Positions 48,095 through 58,200 of a DNA stretch of 64,000 bases are shown piece after piece. Within the stretch, counting starts at the first letter, position 1. Every line of letters begins with the position of its first letter. The stretch comes from Paenibacillus sp. JNUCC-31 (GTDB lineage Bacteria > Bacillota > Bacilli > Paenibacillales > Paenibacillaceae). The notes below the pieces were generated by a model. That model was given only the letters and a program-made list of their open reading frames with translations, did not search any database and was not told the origin of the DNA. The stretch covers positions 7,254,001 to 7,318,000 of the forward strand of contig NZ_CP062165.1 in assembly GCF_014844075.1 (NCBI RefSeq), read 5' to 3'. Made by a program: the position numbers and the translations under genes.

Positions 48095-49834
48095 ATGCCA
48101 AGAAGGTTCAGCTTGCCCTTAAAATTATTTTTTATCGTATTTGCATTTGTATTAAGCTGCATCATCTTGATAAGTCAATTGTCTTATCGCTATGTCCAAA
48201 AGGAAATACGAACCAATGACCTTTATTACACCAACCAAATACTTGAAAAGGTAGACCAGTATTTCACCGTTAATTTTTCCTCCTTTCAGACGATCCTGTT
48301 CTCGGTCGAAACATCAGTGAAAGCCAATATTGAGAATACGGAAGTGATCAAAAAGCAATTAAGAGAGCTCTATGAACTCAACAGTAATTACGTCAGTAAT
48401 ATTTATTTGATCAAAAGCGATTTATCCATTCTGGGCGGAAGTACAGCTACCCGGATATTCGATGAACCTTTATCTGAAAGGGAACCTTTGTTTGATGCGG
48501 CTGAGAAGAACAGAAGGACCACCTTTGTTAGTGAACCTTACAAATCGAAGTATTCCGGCTGGACCGTTACGATGGTTCGATATCTGAACAGTGCTCCGTT
48601 TCCTATGGCCATTGCGGTTGATTTGGATCTAAATGCCATTGAAGAAACCTTGTTCAAGATTAATAAACAAGAACAAATGAATCTGGCTCTAATTACCGCG
48701 TCAGGTAAAATCATTGCCGGATTCTCTGGAAATAAAGGACTACTGAATATTCAAGATCATACGTTTTCAATCGGGGAAACGTCAGCGGAACAAATCCTGG
48801 ATACGACAGAAACAAGCCTTCAACTGCATACCAAGGATGGCATTCCGGTCTCCCTTCTGAAAAAACCGACGGAGAAATTCAACTGGACCATCATCTCGAT
48901 CAACGATGAATCACGCTTGAAATCAGCTTTGTCCAGATTGGAAACCTATTATATTGGGCTTCTAGCTGCGGGTTTTCTGTTAAGTTTGTTCATTTCTTTT
49001 TTGGTTGCCAAATATATAAGAAAGCCACTCTATACGCTCAAAACAAAAATGAAGCAGGTGGAGCAAGGTTTCCTCACAACGACAATAACGATTAATCGAA
49101 ACGATGAGTTTGGAGACCTTTCACGAGCATTCGATCGTATGCTGCAGCAAATTGTGGAACTGATTCGGCGAGCGGAGCTTCATAATGAACTTGAGCGAAA
49201 GCTGGAAATCCAGGTGCTACAGTCTCAAATCAATCCTCATTTTCTGTATAATACACTTGGTTCGATCAGCAATGTTATACGTCTCGGCCAAATAGAGAAA
49301 GTAGATGTGGTGATTGGATCGCTCATTTCATTATTGGAATACGGAATAGACGATGCCTCAGAGAAGGTTTCCCTACGCCAGGAATTACGAAATGTAGCGG
49401 ACTATATCGAGATCCAGAACATTCGGTATAACCGAAACTTCCACTTGATTGAACATATCGAAGCAGGGTTAATGGATTTTCCGGTTTTTCGAATGCTGCT
49501 GCAGCCTCTTGTGGAGAATAGCATCTTCCATGGTTATAACGGAGGGGGAATTGAGGGGCCTATTACGATTCATGCGTACAGGGAGGACGGTATCGTCATC
49601 ATAGAAGTTGTTGATCAAGGCGAGGGAATTCCAGCTGAGAAATTAAAGCATATTTTAATCTCAGAACCGAGTGAAATGGAAGTGAAAAGGAAAAGAATCG
49701 GGCTGAATAATATTCATGGCCGAATAAGACTTCACTACGGAGACCAATTCGGACTGCAAATCATTAGCATACCTAAGGAGATAACCCGTGTACGCGCATT
49801 ATTCCCCTCAGAATTACAAAAAGGAGATGCATAA
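48095..49834 (+). CDS. YesM-type sensor histidine kinase
   Basis: 579 residues. Membrane helices at about 10-30 and 285-307 flank an extracellular Cache-type sensor of about 250 residues; HAMP (305-360), then the His_kinase domain with phospho-acceptor His382 in QINPHFLYNTL, and the ATPase domain with LLQPLVENSIFHGY and DQGEGIP. Family members sense extracellular sugars or the loaded receptor and pass phosphate to the YesN-type regulator encoded next, whose start overlaps this stop by one base. Confidence 0.93.
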   Translation: MPRRFSLPLKLFFIVFAFVLSCIILISQLSYRYVQKEIRTNDLYYTNQILEKVDQYFTVNFSSFQTILFSVETSVKANIENTEVIKKQLRELYELNSNYVSNIYLIKSDLSILGGSTATRIFDEPLSEREPLFDAAEKNRRTTFVSEPYKSKYSGWTVTMVRYLNSAPFPMAIAVDLDLNAIEETLFKINKQEQMNLALITASGKIIAGFSGNKGLLNIQDHTFSIGETSAEQILDTTETSLQLHTKDGIPVSLLKKPTEKFNWTIISINDESRLKSALSRLETYYIGLLAAGFLLSLFISFLVAKYIRKPLYTLKTKMKQVEQGFLTTTITINRNDEFGDLSRAFDRMLQQIVELIRRAELHNELERKLEIQVLQSQINPHFLYNTLGSISNVIRLGQIEKVDVVIGSLISLLEYGIDDASEKVSLRQELRNVADYIEIQNIRYNRNFHLIEHIEAGLMDFPVFRMLLQPLVENSIFHGYNGGGIEGPITIHAYREDGIVIIEVVDQGEGIPAEKLKHILISEPSEMEVKRKRIGLNNIHGRIRLHYGDQFGLQIISIPKEITRVRALFPSELQKGDA

Positions 49835-51456
49835 TGATGAGAGACTATACCTGTTTCATTGTTGACGATGAAGACCTGATCATACAAAGATTGGAATTGT
49901 TTTTTAGTGAGCTCTCTTATAGGGATAAGCGATTTGTTCTCGTGGGAAAAGCAAATAATGGGCTGAATGGGATCGAAGAGATCATAAAACTTAAACCGGA
50001 TATTGTCATATCCGATATCGTTATGCCGCGAATGGACGGAATCTCCATGATTGAGCAGCTCAAGGCTGAGCTCCCCCATACCCAGTACATACTTTTGACC
50101 GCCTATTCATCCTTTGAATACGCCCAGCGAGCGATTCAAGCCAACGTATTGGAGTACATTGTAAAGGTTCCGCTGAGGGAAGCGGATTTGAATCGAGCTT
50201 TGGATAAGGCTGCCGGAATTTTAAATGAGTTTAAGAAAAAAGAAGCAGAATTTCAATCGTTAAACGTATCCGTGCTTGAAAATAAATATAGAGTCCGCAA
50301 GCAATTTTTTAACGAACTGATCAGAGGCGAAATTCCTTCTCATCGTGCATCAGATTTTGCCAATCGCATGCAGTTTCATTTCTTTCAAGCCAACTATTGC
50401 TGCTTCATCGTTGAAATGAATACGTATGAAAGTTTCCGAAACGAATACGCAGCCGCTGATCAAAACATATTGAAATATGCGATTACGAATGTAATTGAAG
50501 AAACGGTGATGAATGGTGGCAGCGGCGTAGCTGCGGATCTGTCCGATAATCGTTTTATTGGTTTTTTATCCTGGGAAAATAACCGCAGTGATATGGAAAC
50601 GGAATATGCTTGCCAATCCTTGGGAGGGCAGATCGTCTCCCACTTACATCAATATTTGAATCAAAGGGTATCCGTCGCTTTTGGAGGTCCGTACCGAGGT
50701 TGGGAATCGATCAAACAAGCGTACACGGAAGCTAAAAATGTGAGTGAGGATTTCTATTACCATACAGAGAAAGTCGTAAAAACACCCATGCATCGGTTCC
50801 AATACCATAATGACAAAAAAGCAGACTTTCAGCAGAAGCTGGCTGATTTTCTGTTATCGGTGAAAAGGAAGATTTCCAAGGAAGAACTGGACAATGCAAT
50901 CGCCGATCTGAACCAATTTGTTACGGATTATAAAATCCACAAGTCCATCATGGCACCGATGATTAGAGACTTATACAGGGACATTACCAAGAAGTTTAAA
51001 TCGGGGAACAAGCTGTACACGGAAGCAGCAGAATTCCCCATGGAATTTATGGCATTTCAGGAGCAGCTCGCCTATATTGGCGACTTCACATTCGAATACG
51101 TACACGCGGGCCAACTATTACATCGTGCAGAAATCATGAGTGCTATGCATTTTATAGAGAAAAACCTGAAACAGCGTTTAACGCTGGAGGCTATTGCTGA
51201 GGAAGTGAATTTGGCACCATCCTATTTTAGCAGTTTATTCAAAAAAACAATGAACGAAGGCGTGATCAGCTACATCAACCGAAAAAAAATCCAACTAGCT
51301 CTCGAACTATTAAATGCTAAGGATTATTCTTTATTGGAATTGTGCGAAGAAGTAGGCATCGTCAATGAAGGTTACTTTTGCAAACTGTTTAAAGAATATA
51401 CGGGAGATACGCCCAAGCAATACCGGATAAAAATGACACGGTACGAATCCAAATAA
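49834..51456 (+). CDS. YesN-type response regulator with AraC DNA-binding domain
   Basis: 540 residues. Receiver (1-120) with CFIVDDED, phospho-acceptor Asp61 in ISDIVMPRMDG and Lys111 in IVKVPL; a long middle region; C-terminal AraC double helix-turn-helix (about 435-535: RLTLEAIAEEVNLAPSYFSS, EEVGIVNEGYFCKLFKEYTG). It is the natural reader of the TAAGAAATTCTT/GAAATT elements at 44441 and 55089, although this is inferred. Translationally coupled to the kinase gene. Confidence 0.93.
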   Translation: MMRDYTCFIVDDEDLIIQRLELFFSELSYRDKRFVLVGKANNGLNGIEEIIKLKPDIVISDIVMPRMDGISMIEQLKAELPHTQYILLTAYSSFEYAQRAIQANVLEYIVKVPLREADLNRALDKAAGILNEFKKKEAEFQSLNVSVLENKYRVRKQFFNELIRGEIPSHRASDFANRMQFHFFQANYCCFIVEMNTYESFRNEYAAADQNILKYAITNVIEETVMNGGSGVAADLSDNRFIGFLSWENNRSDMETEYACQSLGGQIVSHLHQYLNQRVSVAFGGPYRGWESIKQAYTEAKNVSEDFYYHTEKVVKTPMHRFQYHNDKKADFQQKLADFLLSVKRKISKEELDNAIADLNQFVTDYKIHKSIMAPMIRDLYRDITKKFKSGNKLYTEAAEFPMEFMAFQEQLAYIGDFTFEYVHAGQLLHRAEIMSAMHFIEKNLKQRLTLEAIAEEVNLAPSYFSSLFKKTMNEGVISYINRKKIQLALELLNAKDYSLLELCEEVGIVNEGYFCKLFKEYTGDTPKQYRIKMTRYESK

Positions 51457-51555
51457 GGATGCAAAAAATGTATGATTTTTTCGCGAAATCCTGTAAAAAA
51501 AAGAGGACCCCAACCATTACCATGATAGAAGCATCTAATCATGGAGGTTATCAAA

Positions 51556-53772
51556 ATGGAGCTTATGAAAGCAGATGTAACCGTCGTAGGCGGAGGTATT
51601 GCTGGGATATGCGCTGCCATTGCTGCCGCACGCCAAGGGCTGCAAGTTTCACTTATTAATGATCGGCCGGTCCTTGGGGGAAATGCGAGCAGCGAGGTCA
51701 GGGTTCATATCAACGGGTCGGCATATCTCGGAAACAGTCCATCCTATTATGCACGCGAGGGGGGGGTGGTGGAAGAACTCAAGCTGAAGATCTTTCATTA
51801 TAATCCGTTATATAACAAGAAGCTTATGCTCTCGCTCTCGGATACGGTCTTGCTCGACATGGTTTATGATGAGCCTAACATTTCTCTATTCCTGAATACA
51901 TGCGTGCATGAAACAGGCATGGAGAACGGCAGAATTAAATGGGTGGAAGGCCTTCAATTGGCTTCCGAAAGAAAATTTCGTTTTGAAAGCCCAACCTACA
52001 TCGATTGCTCCGGCGATGGAATTGTTGGATACCAAGCAGGGGCTCACTTCCGATGGGGAAGAGAGGCGAAGCATGAATACAACGAGGAGTTAGCTCCTGA
52101 AGTGGCGGATCATTATACCATGGGTGATACGATTCTGTTTCAAGCCCGTGACGTAAACTATCCCGTTCCATACAAAAGACCAGGCTTTGCATATGACATT
52201 ACGAAGTTGGCCTTTTTCGATAGTATCAGAAAAGGCTTAAACCATCGGTCTTTTCCAAGGAAAATCAACGGGCTTGGCGGATTATGGTGGCTGGAATACG
52301 GCGGACATATGGATATTATCAAGAATAATGAAGAGATCGCATTGGAACTGCGAAAATTGGTTTATGGAATATGGGATTATATCAAAAATAGTGGCGAGTT
52401 TGATGATGTGGACAATCTCATCTTGGATTATGTATGCCCGATTCCGGGAAAGCGGGAGTCGAGGCGGTTTATAGGGGAGCACATGCTGTCTCAGAACGAT
52501 CTTACAACAAAGCCCCATTTCGAAGATGCGGTATCTGTCGGAGGCTGGTATATGGATCTGCATGCGAATAAAGGCATTTACGATGAGGGGCCGGCTACAG
52601 CCTGGAATTTCGTGCCGGGATTGTATAATATCCCTTTCCGCAGCTTATTTTCACGCAATATTCCTAATCTGATGTTCGCTGGCCGTAATATAAGCGCTAC
52701 CCATGTGGCTTTTGGATCGACAAGGGTCATGGCAACTTGCGGTTGTATGGGGCAGGCGGTAGGAACGGCTGCTGCGTTATGCTTGAAATACGAGGCAGAC
52801 CCCGCGACCATCGTCAAAGCCCATATGGGTGAGCTTCAGGCGCAGCTGCTTCGAGACGGGCAAACGATTGTAGGGCTTCAAGAGCAGTTGGATCCTTATT
52901 TCGCTGACGGATTGACGATTCGTGCCTCGTCTCAGCGAAGCTATGAACATCTTCATCCAACCGAAGAGATATCCTTGGACAAAGCGTTATGTTTGGTCTT
53001 GCCGATTCAGACATCTGTGGCTGAAAGCGTGCGAATTAAAATTAAAAACAGGTCCGAGCAATCGGAGAATTTGCAAGTGAAGCTGTTTGGAGGGGAGCGC
53101 AAGGAAAACTATATTCCCACCAGCGAGCTGAAAGAGTACCACTTGGTTATTTCAGCGGGTCACGATGACTGGATTACACTGGACCTGGGCTGCGAGAAAC
53201 CGGCTGATGACAAAATCTATATTGTTTTGGAAGGCCCGGGGAGCCTTGCCGTACACGGAAATGAAGAGAAGTTGACAGGAGCGGTCAGCTTCCTTTATAA
53301 ACCGGAAGAGCCGTCCAGGCTGAAGAAATTCAATAGGAGCATTTGCTTCAAAGATCTGAACCCATCCCAGGATATGTATAATCCCGCGAATGCCGTTAAC
53401 GGATACTCCAGACCTTATGGTCTGCCAAACAGCTGGATTTCTGAACGTTCGGAAGGACAGGAATGGTTGGAATTTGGTTTTGCAAGCCCCAAGAATCTGG
53501 ATGAAATCCATCTTGTTTTCAATTCGCAGCTGAATTTGGAGCATTTCGACGATCCGATCGAACCCTTGATTCAAGATTATGATGTGACCTTAACCTTAGA
53601 AGACGGAACTGAGAGTCAAATGAATATCCGTGGGAATTATCTTTCATTGAATAAACATCTAGTGCATGCAAAAGGGGTAACTCGAATTCGGCTTGATTTC
53701 AGTGCTACGTATGGTTCTCCTTATTATGAAGTGTTTGCTGTAAAATTTTTTGCTTCTAAAAACGCTAAGTGA
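51556..53772 (+). CDS. FAD-dependent oxidoreductase with C-terminal beta domain
   Basis: 738 residues from the ATG at 51556 with GGAGG eight bases upstream; the ATG at 51541 overlaps that site. FAD_oxidored (PF12831-like) enzyme: dinucleotide motif VVGGGIAGICAAIAAARQG, then LGGNASSEVRVHI, YIDCSGDGIVGYQAGA and the second FAD contact NLMFAGRNISATHVAFGSTR with MATCGCMGQAVGTAAA. From about residue 500 follows a beta-rich region resembling sugar-binding modules. No signal peptide, so it is cytoplasmic. Such enzymes in sugar loci probably oxidise or isomerise a sugar hydroxyl; the substrate is unknown. Confidence 0.85.
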   Translation: MELMKADVTVVGGGIAGICAAIAAARQGLQVSLINDRPVLGGNASSEVRVHINGSAYLGNSPSYYAREGGVVEELKLKIFHYNPLYNKKLMLSLSDTVLLDMVYDEPNISLFLNTCVHETGMENGRIKWVEGLQLASERKFRFESPTYIDCSGDGIVGYQAGAHFRWGREAKHEYNEELAPEVADHYTMGDTILFQARDVNYPVPYKRPGFAYDITKLAFFDSIRKGLNHRSFPRKINGLGGLWWLEYGGHMDIIKNNEEIALELRKLVYGIWDYIKNSGEFDDVDNLILDYVCPIPGKRESRRFIGEHMLSQNDLTTKPHFEDAVSVGGWYMDLHANKGIYDEGPATAWNFVPGLYNIPFRSLFSRNIPNLMFAGRNISATHVAFGSTRVMATCGCMGQAVGTAAALCLKYEADPATIVKAHMGELQAQLLRDGQTIVGLQEQLDPYFADGLTIRASSQRSYEHLHPTEEISLDKALCLVLPIQTSVAESVRIKIKNRSEQSENLQVKLFGGERKENYIPTSELKEYHLVISAGHDDWITLDLGCEKPADDKIYIVLEGPGSLAVHGNEEKLTGAVSFLYKPEEPSRLKKFNRSICFKDLNPSQDMYNPANAVNGYSRPYGLPNSWISERSEGQEWLEFGFASPKNLDEIHLVFNSQLNLEHFDDPIEPLIQDYDVTLTLEDGTESQMNIRGNYLSLNKHLVHAKGVTRIRLDFSATYGSPYYEVFAVKFFASKNAK

Positions 53773-53789
53773 GGTCGGGTGAAGTCGCG

Positions 53790-54998
53790 ATGAAGGAATT
53801 TTTCCCTCGAAGAGGGCTCCCTAATGTCATTCACAAGTTGGAAAATGGGGAAACTGTAACTATTGTCTATTTCGGCGGCAGTAATACGCGTTCTAAAGGA
53901 TACAGAGTTATGACGGCAGAATGGCTTCGAGGGCAATATCCCAATGCGGATATCCACACTGTTAATGCAGGCATTGATGGGACAGGATCGGACCTCGGCT
54001 GCGCCCGTTTGGAGACAGATGTACTGAGTCATCAGCCTGATCTCGTATTTGTTGAATTTGTTGGAAACGATGGGGGAGTTCCTGAATCCAAGGCGCGAAT
54101 CGAAGGAATTGTCCGACAGATCCGCAAGCGGAGCCGTTTTACCGATATTCTGTTCGTATATACGGTTAAGGAGCGGGATTTGACCTCATTTCAATCCGGC
54201 AAATACCAGAAGGGAGCTCTTATGCAAGAGGAAGTCGCCGACTATTACGGCATTCCTTCGATTCATCTGGGTGTAGCGGTCTGTCAATTGGTTTCAGATG
54301 GAAAGCTTATTTTTACTTCAAGGGAAGACGTGTCCATTCCCGGAGCCGTTATTTTCACACATGATTCCATCCATCCAACGATTCCCGAAGGACATCAGAT
54401 TTACACAGATACAATCACCCGGTCGTTTGAGAAAATCAGAGAACTTCGAGATCACGTGGGAAAGGTCGAACAACACTTGCCACAGGAACCTTTGATCCTG
54501 GCCAATCCTTGGGAGTATGCAACCATGCTGCCACTGGATATTTTTACTCATTTTTCCTCAGGGTGGACTTACATGACCCCAGATGATTTTCCTTTAGTGC
54601 GCGAGTACGATTGGTTGTTCCCCGGTCTATGGCGAGCAGTCGATCCCGGAGAGACGATCACAGTGGAGTTTGAGGGAACCCACATCGGATTATTCGATAT
54701 CGGGGGGCCGGATTCAGGCAGATTGAAGGTAACGGTGGATGGAGGGGAGCCCTTTCTTATCGATCGATTCACACCTTATAACGATCATAATCGTAATCAG
54801 TATGTTTTCTTACCGGAGCTACCGAACGGGAAACATACGGTTCGCTTCGAAATCGATAACAAGAAGACAGACAAAGCGGCCGTGTTTGAGGCAAGTGGCA
54901 ATGAGAGAAGTATGGAACATGTTCGGCAACATCCCGCTTGGTATGATCAAACGGTCATCCAGCTTGGAAAGTTGCTGCTGGTGCAGCCTCCATTATAA
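53790..54998 (+). CDS. SGNH-hydrolase-type esterase with C-terminal beta domain
   Basis: 402 residues from the ATG at 53790; a GTG at 53769 overlaps the previous stop region and has no ribosome binding site. The nucleophile serine is in YFGGSNTRS (block I), Asn in EFVGNDGG (block III), and the Asp-His pair in HDSIHPT (block V). The last 140 residues are beta-rich (TVEFEGTHIGLFDIGGPDSG), like a carbohydrate-binding appendix. No signal peptide. It likely removes acyl groups from the imported glycan, 17 bases behind the FAD enzyme gene. Confidence 0.85.
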   Translation: MKEFFPRRGLPNVIHKLENGETVTIVYFGGSNTRSKGYRVMTAEWLRGQYPNADIHTVNAGIDGTGSDLGCARLETDVLSHQPDLVFVEFVGNDGGVPESKARIEGIVRQIRKRSRFTDILFVYTVKERDLTSFQSGKYQKGALMQEEVADYYGIPSIHLGVAVCQLVSDGKLIFTSREDVSIPGAVIFTHDSIHPTIPEGHQIYTDTITRSFEKIRELRDHVGKVEQHLPQEPLILANPWEYATMLPLDIFTHFSSGWTYMTPDDFPLVREYDWLFPGLWRAVDPGETITVEFEGTHIGLFDIGGPDSGRLKVTVDGGEPFLIDRFTPYNDHNRNQYVFLPELPNGKHTVRFEIDNKKTDKAAVFEASGNERSMEHVRQHPAWYDQTVIQLGKLLLVQPPL

Positions 54999-55018
54999 TG
55001 GATTGGTCCACTTGGAAG

Positions 55019-55075
55019 ACCTACATTCGAACTGACTGCAATGGAGCAATCAATTAGGATGTAGGTTTCTTTTTT
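55019..55075 (+). terminator. Terminator of the second importer operon
   Basis: ACCTACAT (55019-55026) pairs with ATGTAGGT (55059-55066), followed by TTCTTTTTT. The giant secreted-protein gene therefore starts a new unit. Confidence 0.8.
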
Positions 55076-55088
55076 ACTTAAAATCGTA

Positions 55089-55141
55089 TAAGAAATTCTT
55101 AAAATGAAAGAAATTTCACGGTGATGTGACATGCTAATATA
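55089..55141 (+). promoter_or_regulatory. Shared regulon element, copy 2, before the giant secreted protein
   Basis: TAAGAAATTCTT (55089-55100) lies 43 bases before TGCTAATATA (55132-55141), against 42 bases in copy 1. GAAATT occurs at 55092 and 55110, an 18-base interval, twice the nine-base period of copy 1. The sequence between is otherwise different, so the match is functional rather than a duplication of the whole region. Confidence 0.75.
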
Positions 55142-55250
55142 AAAACGACAGAGCGGGATTAGCCAGAAGGAAAAGGTTGATTGCATTTTTGCGATCGATT
55201 GAGCAAAGGAACATCATTTCTTGGAAGCGTTATCATTAAGAGGAGAGGCT

Positions 55251-58200
55251 GTGATTTGTATGATCCAAAGGAAGCTGTTTTTCTTCATCGTTTTCATGTT
55301 GACGATAGTAATTCCTTTCAGCCTGGTCGAAATAAGGACCGCTTATGCGGAAACCTTACCGTATCAGACGATTATCATCGATGACGGGAGCATCACGATC
55401 AATGATGTTGTGACACCTGATGCGGGTAACGCGAATAACGGGTTCTCCGCTCCTTATTGGACCACAAGCGCAGGAGTGAAGGGATACAATAATTCCAGTT
55501 CCAAATATACGGATGCCGTAGGTAGAAGTATCACATGGAATCCACGCTTGGAAGCAGGGACGGCGAGAATATCATTCTATAAGCTTGATTGGGCAGATAA
55601 AGCAGATAGTAATGTAAAAATTGAGATTGTTCATAACGGGATTACAGATGTCATGTTTATGGATCTTAGACCTTCATCGGGTCCATCGGCCGGATGGGTG
55701 GATTTGGGGGAGTATGAATTCAGTGGTGATGATACCGAATTTGTCAGGCTGACTCGAACACAACCTACGACGGGCAAGATTATTACTCGGGCCGATGCAG
55801 TCAAGTTCGAAGGGAATATCCAGCAGCAAGCACCGCCATTACCCCCGCTGCGGAGCCGCACATTAGCTAATCTCAGTTACACGGAAAAAGGAAGCATCGA
55901 AAATGCAGAGTATAAGGCGACCTTCTATGAGGCAGCATGGGATGGGGGCAAATCCATCGTTCGTGACATGTTCTACAAGAACACGGACACGGGAAACTGG
56001 GTGCCGATCAATACTGTGGCGGAAAGACTTGAGGAGCAATGGGTTTTATTGGATGGGAATGCGGGGAGCCTAACCAATTACTACGATACGATGAACAAAC
56101 GCTGGATTACATTCGACGGGATCACTTTTCCCGACAACCACACGGCGGTATTAACTGATTCCTCTCATGGCAGTGATTACGATTTTGAAGTGAACTGGTC
56201 CATGGCAGGGGAGAAACCAGATGTTTCCTTCGCCTTTACACCTCGTCGCAATGGCAATTATGTGATTGGATATCAGTCCTTCACAACAGAGATAGTCTCG
56301 GGCATCAATGAAGTGTTAAGTGGATTCAGGTCGCATGCAAAAATGGTAGGTACGGTGGAATCAACAAGCTTGAGGGAGCTGAGCGCCCCGATGAGTCTGA
56401 TTGAGAAGAATGACGGTTCAGGGAATCCTTTGACATATGGGGTATTTGTAGCATCAGAAGAGCTTCCGGTTGAATTTGAACCGACGGGAGGCGTTACGAA
56501 ACAACGGCTTGGCATGAGCCTTGTCAACAACGAAGGCAGCGTGCAGCCCATCCTGTATGCGCCTCAATTAGATACTTATTCGCAAATGACCGCGGAAAGC
56601 ACCTATCAATTTCATATGGGTCTAATCGCTCAAAAAGGCAATCTGTATGAGTCCTACGCGGATATTCTTCGCAATGAGTACGGATATTCGGCATACCGGG
56701 AAAATGTCTCTGAACAATCGCTTACTGACGCGATGTTCAATATGATCGATCTGCTTAAGATAGAGCCGCAAGGGGATGACTCTGTTGATTATGTCCCGTC
56801 ACCCAGCGGGTGGTGGAGCCGTGCCAAGGGCTTTATTGATATCGAAAACGAAGATAGCGTTCGAACAAGTTCGAATGCGGTTCTTCTGGGGGCTTACTAT
56901 TTGACCGGGGATGACCAGCTTTACGATACGAGAGCATTGCCGTCCGTCCAATATGGCGTATCGCGAAATGGTATCGGATGGTCGCCGACGAAGAAGACCG
57001 TGTACGGCGTGCCTTCGTTATGGAAAATGGCCACCCTGCCGTTCGATGTTTCAAGCGTAGCCGCTGTGAATCAGATGATGGGCACTACGGCAGGAATTGG
57101 GGCGATGGCACAGGAAGAGTACCTTATGCGTGATCCTGACCAGAAAGACAGGGGTCCTGTCATTCAGCCTCTGATGATGTATCGTATGACAGGAGATGCG
57201 CAGTATTTGCAGGCTGCCAAGGATGCAGCCGACAGCTATATCCTGCAGCATATCGATACGCCTGCATCCGTGAATATAAGTAAAAATGAGTTCATTTATT
57301 ATTATAGCAAACTGTGGATGGAGATCTTGGAGCTTTACGAGGAAACGCAGGATCCCAAATACTTGAATGCCGCTTATAAGGAAGCCAAAAGGTATGCCAC
57401 CATGTTTGTTGCTCGTCCGGTTCCTGACGGTAATGTTACGATTCCGCAGCCCGAGACATATAATTACGCGGAGTCGTTCCATTGGCCGGAGAGCGGTAAA
57501 TTTCAATATCCTAGGCTCAAGCTTCCAGAAGATATAGCCGGAGGCGTTCAAGCGGATCGCTCGCTTGTTTCACCGAGCGGATTGACGTTTGAAGCAGGAA
57601 GTACAACCGGCTATTATCGGATGAATGCCCAGGAAGCTCCATTCATGCTGAGATTGTCGCTCTATACAGGGGATAAACTGCTGCAGGATATTGCTCATAA
57701 TGCGGTTATTGGTCGATATTCCAGTTATCCAGGTTATTACTATAAAGGCTTCGCCGTTAGCCAACTTGAACCGGACTTTCCTCTGGAAGGCCCAAGCGGG
57801 GCTACATCCATCTATTATCATCATATCCCGGGGCAGCTCGGGCAAACGATGGATTATTTGATCAGCGAACAATCATTGAAGTCGAATGGGAGTATTTCAT
57901 TTCCTTCCGTATTCGAAACGAATTTTTTATGGTTCAAATATCACCTCTATGGGAATAAACCAGGCCAATTTTATGGTAATTCCGACGTTTGGCTCTGGAT
58001 GCCCAAAGGAATTATCCAGACAAACGATCCTCAATTGAACTGGATAACAGGAGAGAGCGGAGATAAATTCTACATCGGATTAAGCAACGTATCGTCAGAT
58101 GAAGTTCAGACTTCAATCGAATTGAATGAACAAATCATTGGGTTCAACCCGGCACAAGATTATACCGTAACGATCATCCGCGATAATGGCACACCAGAAC

